From: Chloroflexota bacterium
GTDB lineage: Bacteria > Chloroflexota > Anaerolineae > UBA7937 > B3-Chlor
DNA: 40,125 bases
NCBI GenBank assembly: GCA_030613785.1
Contig: JAUWLF010000030.1
Coordinates: forward strand, 1-40,125
Reading direction: 5' to 3'
The stretch's first letter is position 1. Each line of letters opens with the position of its first letter. The notes beneath the pieces were generated by a model. That model saw only the letters and a list, made by a program, of their open reading frames with translations. It made no database searches and was not told the DNA's origin. Both the position numbers and the translations under genes were made by a program. Below, in pieces: positions 33,400-40,125 of this stretch.

Positions 33400-35106
33400 C
33401 TAGTCCAGATATCCCAAGCCCTTCAGACGGTTTCTGATGTCGTCTTCATCCTCAGGAGAGTAGACTGTGTCTTCACCGGTTTCTGTGGGCCGGGAAGACG
33501 CGTCTTGCTGCTGTAGGATGGGGTGCGTCTCAACGTAGCGTCGTTCCAGGCCTTCGACGAGCACCTTGCCGTCCAGGTCCGGAGGCAAGGGGACATCTAG
33601 CAGGTGGAGGATAGTGGGAAACAGATCCACAATCTGTGCTCCCTCGATCTCCTGTCCCGGCACTATGTGCGGGCCGGCCATCATCAGTATCCCATCCATG
33701 CGATGATTGCCGGTGTAGTCTTCGGGTAGGGGGCTGAAGAGGACGTTGTCTCCAAAACGTGTTACCATCTGGTAGCCACCGGCGTTCTGGGCCACCAGGT
33801 CCGGCATCAGTTCCACCGCAGGCCCGCTGTATATCTCCTCACGTTTGAAGACCTGCTCCACTATCGGGCCGCCGGTGTCGGGGTCTCGTATTTGAAGCAA
33901 ACGCTCTGCGATTTCGTCGCGTAGCCTCTCATATTCCGCGCCTGGTTCGACAGTACCTTGGGGTTCCCTTCCACGGAGGTTGATCTGCAGGCGAATGACC
34001 ACGGAACAGGACAATGCGTATGCTGTGGTGGTTGACCAGCCTATCAAGGACTCTCGAGTCAGTCGGCGGACGAGCGCATCTCCCTTGCTGCGAGGGGATA
34101 TCAGTCGCCGCCGCAATTTCCGGAAAACGCTCCATTGTAGGAGATCTTCCGCGCTGCCAAGCGCTCTCCCGTGGAGGGATCTGGCGCGCACCGACAACAG
34201 CCCCTCGCTGGCCAACCATTGGTTGACGTGGAAGCGCTTTCGTGCTGGACCGAAGCCATGATCGGACATCAGAATGACAGTCACGTCTTCCCCAGCTTCT
34301 TCCACCACACCACCAACCAGGCTGTCCAACTCACGATAGTAGCTCTGAACGTACTCACGGTCTTCGTCGCTTACGGCCCCATAGGCCGGGTGATTGGGGT
34401 CAAGGTGCGACCATAGGGCGTGCTGCAATGCATCCACCGATTGGAAGTGCACCATGAAGAAATCCCAGTCGGCACGCCGCATGAGAAAGAGGGCTGCCTC
34501 TGCCCGTTTGCGGGTCACATGGCGTATCTTGTCCACAAAACTCCGCAAGCCCATATAGGCGACGGCTCCGCCCGGGACGAGGATCTGATAATCTCCTATC
34601 TCGTCTACCAGTTGTTGATACAAGCTTGGCGGGTAGGTGAATTCCGCATCCACATTAGGAGTCAGCATCCCGGAGATCATGAAGCCGTTGACGGCTCGCG
34701 GTGGATAGGTAACCGGCACGTTGATGACCACCACCTGCTTGCCGTGTTGGCTGAGGATGCCCCATAGTGGCTCCTCCCGCAGAGTCCGGGCATTGACAAA
34801 GGGGGTCCTATAGGAACCAGGGCTGTACCGCATGAAGTCGAACAGCCCGTGTTTCCCTGGGTTCTTCCCTGTCTGGAAGGAGGACCAGGCGCTGGCAGTC
34901 ATGGGAGGGATGGTGGAACGCAGATGCCCGTAACTGCTGCGCCTCCAGATGGCTGCCAGATGAGGCAGACGTCCTTGCTCCATCCAGGGTAGCAACAAAT
35001 CGAAAGTGGCCCCGTCAAGGCCGATGACTAAGACCCGGCCTTCTGGTACCCTATCATCTGGCATTCTTTGTCTTTTCAGGTTCTCTTTTCTTGGTCCGTT
35101 CTTCAT
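33400..35106 (-). CDS. AP-superfamily phosphohydrolase/phosphodiesterase, paralogue 4
   Basis: The product has 568 residues; about 20 basic/polar residues precede the first strand, and there is no signal peptide. Catalytic motifs are VIGLDGATFD (Asp31), MTASAWSSFQTG (Thr about 70) with NPGKHG, QSVDALQHALW, LMSDHGFGPARK and GNHRMDGILMMAG. The tail reads RNRLKGLGYLD. The ATG at 35106 overlaps the stop of paralogue 5 in ATGA (35103-35106), so translation is coupled; the N-terminal extension is therefore probably real, though an internal ATG (residue 15) could also serve. The gene ends the unit driven from 38554-38582 and is followed by the long-loop inverted repeat at 33326-33389. Confidence 0.85.
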   Translation of the reverse strand: MKNGPRKENLKRQRMPDDRVPEGRVLVIGLDGATFDLLLPWMEQGRLPHLAAIWRRSSYGHLRSTIPPMTASAWSSFQTGKNPGKHGLFDFMRYSPGSYRTPFVNARTLREEPLWGILSQHGKQVVVINVPVTYPPRAVNGFMISGMLTPNVDAEFTYPPSLYQQLVDEIGDYQILVPGGAVAYMGLRSFVDKIRHVTRKRAEAALFLMRRADWDFFMVHFQSVDALQHALWSHLDPNHPAYGAVSDEDREYVQSYYRELDSLVGGVVEEAGEDVTVILMSDHGFGPARKRFHVNQWLASEGLLSVRARSLHGRALGSAEDLLQWSVFRKLRRRLISPRSKGDALVRRLTRESLIGWSTTTAYALSCSVVIRLQINLRGREPQGTVEPGAEYERLRDEIAERLLQIRDPDTGGPIVEQVFKREEIYSGPAVELMPDLVAQNAGGYQMVTRFGDNVLFSPLPEDYTGNHRMDGILMMAGPHIVPGQEIEGAQIVDLFPTILHLLDVPLPPDLDGKVLVEGLERRYVETHPILQQQDASSRPTETGEDTVYSPEDEDDIRNRLKGLGYLD

Positions 35107-36812
35107 TCAACATAACCCAACCCACGGAGACGCTCCGCGATCGTTTTCTCCTCCTCCTCGGAGTAGGGTGTTGGGTCAATGGTTGGTCCGGCGAGGTGTT
35201 CGGTCTCTCGAACGGGATTTCCGGACAAGAACTCCTCTTCGAGGATCTCCTTCACGACTCTGCCGTCCATGTATTCTGGGACGGACAGTCCGGCCAGATG
35301 CAAGATGGTGGGAGCAACATCGGCGATTTCGGCGGTTCCTATGTCCTGGCCTTGCTTGATGTGGGGACCCTTGGCGAGCAGGACGCCATATTGACCATGA
35401 CCGCCGCTGGCACCCGCCGCCCGAGGGCTCGGTGTGACGCCCTGGGCCATACCAGTGGCCCTGGTACTCTCTGCAATCAGTGCCTCGATGGGGAGGTTCG
35501 CTTCCCACTGGACGACCAAGTCAGGCGCTTTGTCCGCATGGGGCCCGTGATAGACTTCTTCTTTGCGGAGAACCTGCTTCACGGCGCTACGGCCCGTGTG
35601 TGGATCGCGCATCGCGAGGAACTGCTCCCTGATTCTCTCACAGACCTCGTCATACTCTGTCCCTGGCTCAACCGTGCCGCGAGGAAAGCGCCCTTTGAGG
35701 TTTATCCAGATGTCGGGCCTCTTCCCATCGGTGAAGGCCTTCGTAGCTGCCCAGTCAATCTGCGAGAAGGACATGTGAGCTTCGGTCTTTCGCCTCAGCC
35801 TGGGGAACATCCTCGCCAAACGCAACTTGACGTCGCGTTCGAGGTGTCGGTCAGCCTGTCGATATGCGCTGGCCAGTAGTCTGAAGGCGAACTCCCGGGG
35901 CAGAGCACCCAGAGAGGTATGCTTTGGACCGCCTGCCAAGTAGCGCAGCATTCCCATACGCTCCAGCCACACAGGCACCAGGCGACTCTTGCCCCCCACA
36001 TCCCCTCCGTGGTCAGAGACTACGAAAACGGTGGTCGAAGGGCCAGCCAGCTCCATAAGCTGGCCGATGGCATCATCACAATGCACGTATACATCTCGAA
36101 TGACGTGCTGGTACTTCCTTCTGTCGTTCTCGTCCACGGTGAAGCCCTCGGGTCGCATGAACTTCCAGAAGAAATGCTGAGCGGAATCCGCGGCGGTGAA
36201 GACCACCATGAAGAAATCCCAAGGGTATTCCTCTATGAGATGGCTGGCATAGCGCAGGCGACTATCGATCGTAGCATGGAGCCTTTCGATTCCCTCGTCG
36301 AGCCTTCCCGCTTTGTAGAAGCCAGGCATCCCAGGTTCTATGATGTATTGCCCAAGTTCCTTCTCCAGGCCAGTGACCAGTCCTGAGGGGTGGGTAAACC
36401 TCTCATCATCCACTCCAGGGGCGTCAAGGCCCGCGATGAGAAAGCCAGTGACCCTCTCCGCCGGGTAACTGATAGGGACGTTGATTACTCCTACTTGCCT
36501 CTCGGCCGTGCCCAGGATGCGCCACAGAGGATCGCCGTGGCGATACGAAGCGTTTGTGTAGAAGGATTCATAGCTGTGAGGCTTATACTCTCTGAACCAG
36601 AAGATGCCATGTTTTCCGGGGTTCACGCCAGTAACCATGGAAGACCAAGCAGGGGCACTGTTACAGTTCGGCACCGAGTTCAGCTTACCGTATGATCCTT
36701 CCTGGAGGAAACTCTTGAAATTAGGCAATCTCCCCTCATCACTCCAGGCTCGTACGAACTCCATTGCCGCAGCATCTATACCGATCACGAGTATCCTGTC
36801 TGCAAGACCCAT
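35103..36812 (-). CDS. AP-superfamily phosphohydrolase/phosphodiesterase, paralogue 5 (variant active site)
   Basis: The product has 569 residues and is predicted cytosolic. The first metal motif is altered to VIGIDAAAMEF (Asp13 kept, Gly-Ala-Thr replaced). The nucleophile region reads NCNSAPAWSSMVTG: Ser (about 52) stands where the others have Thr, and one extra residue lies between the VP and PAW anchors. The other motifs are intact: TAADSAQHFFW, VVSDHGGDVGG, GGHGQYGVLLAKG. The tail is RLRGLGYVE. The ATG at 36812 has GGAGGGG and GGAAG upstream. It is 50 bases after the MurJ-like gene, without an intervening promoter. It is the most divergent of the five paralogues and may have a different substrate or rate. 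Confidence 0.83.
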   Translation of the reverse strand: MGLADRILVIGIDAAAMEFVRAWSDEGRLPNFKSFLQEGSYGKLNSVPNCNSAPAWSSMVTGVNPGKHGIFWFREYKPHSYESFYTNASYRHGDPLWRILGTAERQVGVINVPISYPAERVTGFLIAGLDAPGVDDERFTHPSGLVTGLEKELGQYIIEPGMPGFYKAGRLDEGIERLHATIDSRLRYASHLIEEYPWDFFMVVFTAADSAQHFFWKFMRPEGFTVDENDRRKYQHVIRDVYVHCDDAIGQLMELAGPSTTVFVVSDHGGDVGGKSRLVPVWLERMGMLRYLAGGPKHTSLGALPREFAFRLLASAYRQADRHLERDVKLRLARMFPRLRRKTEAHMSFSQIDWAATKAFTDGKRPDIWINLKGRFPRGTVEPGTEYDEVCERIREQFLAMRDPHTGRSAVKQVLRKEEVYHGPHADKAPDLVVQWEANLPIEALIAESTRATGMAQGVTPSPRAAGASGGHGQYGVLLAKGPHIKQGQDIGTAEIADVAPTILHLAGLSVPEYMDGRVVKEILEEEFLSGNPVRETEHLAGPTIDPTPYSEEEEKTIAERLRGLGYVE

Positions 36813-36862
36813 AGGCTTCCAACCCCTCCATCCTACTATTATCAGTCTAGGCGTTTAGATCA

Positions 36863-38497
36863 TTATCGGTGAGAGCCAAGCGTATTGGGAAGCCTGGCGA
36901 TCAACCCGCTCCTCAGCAGTCTGATGGCCTGGTCTACCTCGCTGACGCGCAGGAGAAGGAGGCTTGCGACGTATATCGCCAGTCCGACCAAGCCCGCCGA
37001 CCCCAACTGGAGGATCCTGTTCAGGGGCGTGGAGAAAGGAAGTTGAGTGTCCATCCATGAGATCATGGGGAGAACTGCAAGCCCCATGATGATGGCTGCC
37101 GCGCCTACTTTCAGAGCATAGCGCCAGAGATCCTCTTCGAAGGCTCCAATCCTCCTTTGCAGAAGAATATGGGCGCCGATCGCGGTTGCCACACGGCTCA
37201 AGGAAAGGGCGAGAGGCAAACCGTAGACTCCCATTAACCCAAATAGGATCAATTGCAAAGGGAGGAGGAGGGCCAATGATCCAATTCTGATATACAAAGG
37301 GGTCTTGGTGTCTTGAGAGGCAAAGAACGAAGTCACAGCAACCCGCTGTAGGGCCATGAAGGCCAGGCCTGGCATGTAGAGTACCAGAATCGAGGCGGCT
37401 ATGGATACTGCCCTCTCATCAAAGGCTCCTCTCTGGAAAAGCAGGCTGATCAGCGGAGTGCTTGTGACCATCACACCAACCGCCACGGGGACACAGATGC
37501 CCAAAGTCAGCTTGACTCCAAAGAGGGTGGCGCGTCGCAGTTCTTTCAGGTTAGCCTTGCTGGCAAGAACTGAGAGCCTAGGGAGCAATGCTCTGGACAC
37601 GCTGTTGACAAGAGCTACCGTTAGGACGCGCAGCACGCGGCGAGCATACACCAGAGCTGACACACTTCCCGGTGGCAGGAAGGAAGCCAGAAGGCGCTCT
37701 ACCCAGATGCTGCTTTGGTTCAGACCATCGCCTATGAATAGAGGCGCGAGGAGTCGCCCGGCTTGTCTTACAGTTGGATCTCTTATGTCCAGCAGGGGAT
37801 AGTACCGCCCCCCCAGGACCAGCAACGTGGCTGCAAGAACCAGAACCAGGAGCGCATAGCCCAACACGTAACCGACAGCCACAGCCTGTATGCCTAGCCC
37901 GTTGCCCAGCAGTAGAATCGCGAACGCGACAACCACGTACTGGACGAAGCTTGCTGCCGCTGGAACTGCGAAGCGATGCTGGGAGTTGAGCATCGCCTTC
38001 ATCATTTCCGCCACTCCTGCCATGATCACAATCACGAAAAGCATGCGATTCAAGCTGATAGCGACCTGTCGCGACGCATCCTCGAGGCCTGGTGCGCTGA
38101 CAAACATGAGCAGAGGAGAGCATAGTACTCCCACCAAAGCGACGACGCCCAGTAGGATGGCGCTCAGGTTGATGAGTTTACTGAACAGTTTCCAGTTCTC
38201 CTCGTCGCCCATCTGGACACGGGTCGCTGAGAAGAGTGGTACCATTACTGGGTTCATGGTACTGCCAAGAATCGATACCAGGAGTTGCGGAATAGTCAAG
38301 GCGATGAAGAAAGCGTCTGTCTCGGCCCCCAGCCCATACTTGGCCGCCACTACGACGTCAACCAGTAGGGCACTGGCGACGCCCAACGCGTTGAAAGTCG
38401 ATATGACAGCCGAGTCCTTGAGGACCAGATCTCTTCTAATGCCGTCCTCTCGCGAAGGTCCCATCTGCTCGCCTGGGCGTGAGATTGTGCCGGGCAT
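36863..38497 (-). CDS. murJ: MurJ-like lipid flippase (MOP superfamily)
   Basis: The protein has 544 residues and about 14 helices. The first helix region, SAVISTFNALGVASALLVDV and AKYGLGAETDAFFIALTIPQ, is typical of the MurJ/MviN branch, which flips lipid II; other recognisable parts are STMNPVMVPLFSA, PGSVSALVYARRVLRV and LLFQRGAFDERAV (the conserved FxRGxF motif). In a glycan locus, MurJ-type proteins may also move other lipid-linked saccharides, so the symbol is a family label. The frame starts at the ATG at 38497; a second ATG at 38464 also fits, and neither has a strong ribosome site. It follows the promoter at 38554-38582 and is co-oriented with paralogues 5 and 4. Confidence 0.82.
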   Translation of the reverse strand: MPGTISRPGEQMGPSREDGIRRDLVLKDSAVISTFNALGVASALLVDVVVAAKYGLGAETDAFFIALTIPQLLVSILGSTMNPVMVPLFSATRVQMGDEENWKLFSKLINLSAILLGVVALVGVLCSPLLMFVSAPGLEDASRQVAISLNRMLFVIVIMAGVAEMMKAMLNSQHRFAVPAAASFVQYVVVAFAILLLGNGLGIQAVAVGYVLGYALLVLVLAATLLVLGGRYYPLLDIRDPTVRQAGRLLAPLFIGDGLNQSSIWVERLLASFLPPGSVSALVYARRVLRVLTVALVNSVSRALLPRLSVLASKANLKELRRATLFGVKLTLGICVPVAVGVMVTSTPLISLLFQRGAFDERAVSIAASILVLYMPGLAFMALQRVAVTSFFASQDTKTPLYIRIGSLALLLPLQLILFGLMGVYGLPLALSLSRVATAIGAHILLQRRIGAFEEDLWRYALKVGAAAIIMGLAVLPMISWMDTQLPFSTPLNRILQLGSAGLVGLAIYVASLLLLRVSEVDQAIRLLRSGLIARLPNTLGSHR

Positions 38498-38553
38498 GGT
38501 TTGGTCTCGACTATATGTTTATGCGCCGGAGGCACGCCTTGCGACATAGGGCC

Positions 38554-38582
38554 ATTATAGCAGACCCATTGAGCCTCCACAA
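38554..38582 (-). promoter_or_regulatory. Promoter for the MurJ-like / AP-superfamily unit
   Basis: On the minus strand TTGTGG (38582-38577), 17 bases and a perfect TATAAT (38559-38554) lie about 57 bases before the ATG at 38497. The -35 box is weak (3 of 6). It is divergent from the promoter at 38623-38651, about 40 bases away. Confidence 0.65.
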
Positions 38583-38622
38583 ACCCACCGGTGTGTTTTC
38601 GGTGTGGTAGGGTACTTCGTGA

Positions 38623-38651
38623 TTGACGCATGCAACGGGCTGGGATATAAT
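38623..38651 (+). promoter_or_regulatory. Sigma70-type promoter of the propeller lipoprotein gene
   Basis: TTGACG (38623-38628), a 17-base spacer and TATAAT (38646-38651) form a near-consensus promoter. The expected start is near 38658. This is only about 8 bases before the first in-frame ATG (38666), so the second ATG (38687) is the better translation start. Confidence 0.83.
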
Positions 38652-38686
38652 GAGAGAGGTGCATAATGAAGGGAGCTTTCCACTCC

Positions 38687-39688
38687 ATGAAAGGACTAGC
38701 TGTCCTGATTCTAGCTGTGGTGTTGGCACCTCTGAGCGGCTGTACGACCGCCACAGGGTCACCTACAGGCACATCTGTAACAGAACAGCAGAGGAGTAGG
38801 CCCGAGGGGCCTCTTACCTTAGGCAGAACCATCGCCTACGTTTCCGATGAACCAGGGAATTATGACATCTTTGTGCTCACAGGCAGCGATGAGCCGGTCA
38901 GACTGACCGAGACGGAGGAGGACGAGAGTCTTCCCACCTGGTCACCGGATGGAAGCAAGATCGCGTTCGGGCGGCGCGAGTCTGACAACACGATCGACCT
39001 ATGGGTCATGAACGCCGATGGTGGTGAACAACGGCGCGTCTACGACTCCGGCTCGGTCTATCTAGATGGGATATCGTGGCACCCCAATGGCCGCCTGGTG
39101 TACTTCAGTCGAGGATACTTTGATGGTCCAGGAAACATGAGTCAGAAAATCGTGGTGGTGTCTGTGGGTAGCATAGAGACCCAAGATGCCCCCGGCGTGG
39201 ATGGCCTTTGGGATCGGCATTTCACCTATTCTCACCCGGCTCTGACGGCAGAAGGTGGACAGATCGCCTTCGCACACTACGAGGGATACGCGATGCCCTT
39301 TCGGCGCGATATCTATGTGGGAGATCTCTCCGCCGATGGAATGTCTGCCAGCCACATCGTACGACTGACAGAGGAACAGGGAGGCGACTGGGCCCCTTCG
39401 TGGTCGCCAGACGGGAGCGCCATCGCGTGGACGCATGAGACGGGCGTGAACAGCGGAAACCACGATATCTGGGTCATGAACGCAGATGGGAGTGGCAAGA
39501 GGCAGGTGAGCACCGAACCAGGTCGAGAAGTGGATCCCGTGTGGTCTGCGGACGGGCAGGCGATCATCTACGCTGGTGATGCGGGCGGTAGCTACCAGCT
39601 TTACATGCGCCATGCTTGGGGCGATGGAGAACTGCTTCAATTGACCCATGGCGGGGCGAACCACGTCAATCCCGATCGGAAGCCGTAA
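38687..39688 (+). CDS. Lipoprotein with TolB-like PD40 beta-propeller repeats
   Basis: The product has 333 residues. MKGLAVLILAVVLAPLSGC is a lipoprotein signal with Cys19 as the lipidation site. A linker rich in Thr, Ser and Gly is followed by repeats with the PD40/TolB pattern, such as IAYVSDEPGNYDIFVL, LPTWSPDGSKIAFGRR, DLWVMNADGGEQRRV, PSWSPDGSAIAWTHE, DIWVMNADGSGKRQVS and PVWSADGQAIIYAGD, building a propeller of about six blades. It should sit on the outer face of the membrane as a binding or scaffold protein; the ligand is not evident. I start it at the second ATG (38687, GGGAG 11 bases before) because the promoter places the transcript start almost on the first ATG (38666). It is divergent from the MurJ-like gene. 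Confidence 0.82.
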   Translation: MKGLAVLILAVVLAPLSGCTTATGSPTGTSVTEQQRSRPEGPLTLGRTIAYVSDEPGNYDIFVLTGSDEPVRLTETEEDESLPTWSPDGSKIAFGRRESDNTIDLWVMNADGGEQRRVYDSGSVYLDGISWHPNGRLVYFSRGYFDGPGNMSQKIVVVSVGSIETQDAPGVDGLWDRHFTYSHPALTAEGGQIAFAHYEGYAMPFRRDIYVGDLSADGMSASHIVRLTEEQGGDWAPSWSPDGSAIAWTHETGVNSGNHDIWVMNADGSGKRQVSTEPGREVDPVWSADGQAIIYAGDAGGSYQLYMRHAWGDGELLQLTHGGANHVNPDRKP

Positions 39689-39988
39689 GCTCCGAGAGGT
39701 TGTTGGCTGCGCGCTCTCAATGTTCTCGATGCGGTGAAGAGTGGGTGACAAGCAACGCAGTGAAGGAGAGAGGGACTGTCGTGCCAGAGGCGATGGCCCT
39801 CTTCCTACTAGTGCGTTGGGCAATACGATCCTCACTCGGGGCGCAAGCACCATTCTTGGTAGGGTGGAGTGATGAGGTAGAGCGTCGAGGAGGGTCTTCA
39901 GTCTCCGTGCGACCGCAGGATGCGCTTCCTAGTTGCTACCAGTGCGTACTATGATCTATGCGAAGGAAACGGGGTTTCTAGAGAACAG
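39689..39988. other. Intergenic region, nothing clear
   Basis: These 300 bases hold no convincing gene, terminator or promoter. A TATGAT at 39950-39955 has no acceptable -35 partner. The frame of the following gene is open back to an ATG at 39920, so part of this stretch could be coding. Confidence 0.4.
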
Positions 39989-40125
39989 ATGATGTTTGGC
40001 GGAGTGCCCTATGAGGCTGGCCCCATAAGACCGCCCAGCGAGGCGGCAAGCCTGCTGATCAGAGCCACCAGGAACTGCCCCTGGAACAAGTGCGAGTTCT
40101 GCCCCACGTACAAAGGGACGCGGTT
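39989..40125 (+). CDS. Radical SAM protein, N-terminal part (truncated by window edge)
   Basis: The 45 residues visible read [20 protein letters not shown], then [21 protein letters not shown]. The CxxxxCxxC spacing (Cys-Pro-Trp-Asn-Lys-Cys-Glu-Phe-Cys) binds the radical SAM iron-sulfur cluster if read as Cys-x4-Cys-x2-Cys, and the RPPSEA...NKCxFCPxYKG context is typical of a family of radical SAM proteins of unassigned function. The start is the ATG at 39989 or 39992, with no strong ribosome site; an upstream in-frame ATG at 39920 is possible. The gene continues beyond the window. It need not belong to the glycan locus. Confidence 0.8.
   Translation, partial: MMFGGVPYEAGPIRPPSEAASLLIRATRNCPWNKCEFCPTYKGTR

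Noticed and set aside
1-40125. CRISPR arrays, tRNA or rRNA genes, phage modules
   Set aside because: Reading through the window I saw no regularly spaced repeats, no cloverleaf-like or rRNA sequences and no phage structural genes; a covariance-model search was not possible here.

Overview
The window most likely comes from a Chloroflexota bacterium of the Anaerolineae kind. This is an inference, because no rRNA or other marker gene is present. It rests on (i) a GT-C membrane glycosyltransferase carrying TPRs and a C-terminal beta-sandwich domain of a type common in that phylum, (ii) many AP-superfamily proteins ending in a GLGY[LIV]x tail, and (iii) a moderately GC-rich genome using ATG, GTG and TTG starts with sigma70-like promoters. 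Almost the whole window is one surface-polysaccharide / glycan locus of about 38 kb, mostly on the minus strand.

Layout. 1-8436 (minus) is an operon with a very good promoter at 8499-8527. In transcription order it holds an AP-superfamily phosphohydrolase, a Wzx-type flippase, five genes matching the complete WbpD-E-B-A-I route from UDP-GlcNAc to UDP-2,3-diacetamido-2,3-dideoxy-mannuronate, and a GT4 glycosyltransferase cut by the window edge. 8620-13787 (minus) holds a GT4, an O-antigen polymerase/ligase-like protein and a YfhO-like membrane protein. 14107-15579 (minus) is a stand-alone secreted protein of four repeats with its own promoter and terminator.

15823-17000 is a scar: a frameshifted copy of the 3' end of the GT-C gene joined to the degraded C-terminal part of a UPF0236/ISLre2-like transposase. 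It is followed by a small plus-strand operon at 17008-20139 (small membrane protein, methyltransferase, membrane sulfatase-like protein). The intact GT-C/TPR gene lies at 20354-22900, so the plus-strand operon sits between two direct copies of a 0.5-kb sequence.

23293-33129 (minus) reads, in transcription order, AP-superfamily protein, AP-superfamily protein, polymerase/ligase, GT4, RmlD-like reductase, GT4 (DUF1972 type) and the initiating polyprenyl-phosphate sugar transferase, from a promoter at 33198-33226. 33400-38497 (minus) is a MurJ-like flippase followed by two more AP-superfamily proteins, from a promoter at 38554-38582. Divergently on the plus strand lie a lipoprotein with TolB-like propeller repeats (38687-39688) and the start of a radical SAM protein running off the right end.

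Working model (inference). The phosphosugar transferase at 23293 starts a repeat unit on a lipid carrier, the GT4 enzymes extend it (one probably with the diacetamido-mannuronate made by the Wbp enzymes), two flippases export lipid-linked products, and two Wzy/WaaL-like proteins polymerise or ligate them. The least explained part is a family of five predicted cytosolic AP-superfamily metallophosphohydrolases, four of them consecutive, translationally coupled or co-transcribed with flippases and polymerases. This is the best candidate in the window for an undescribed system.
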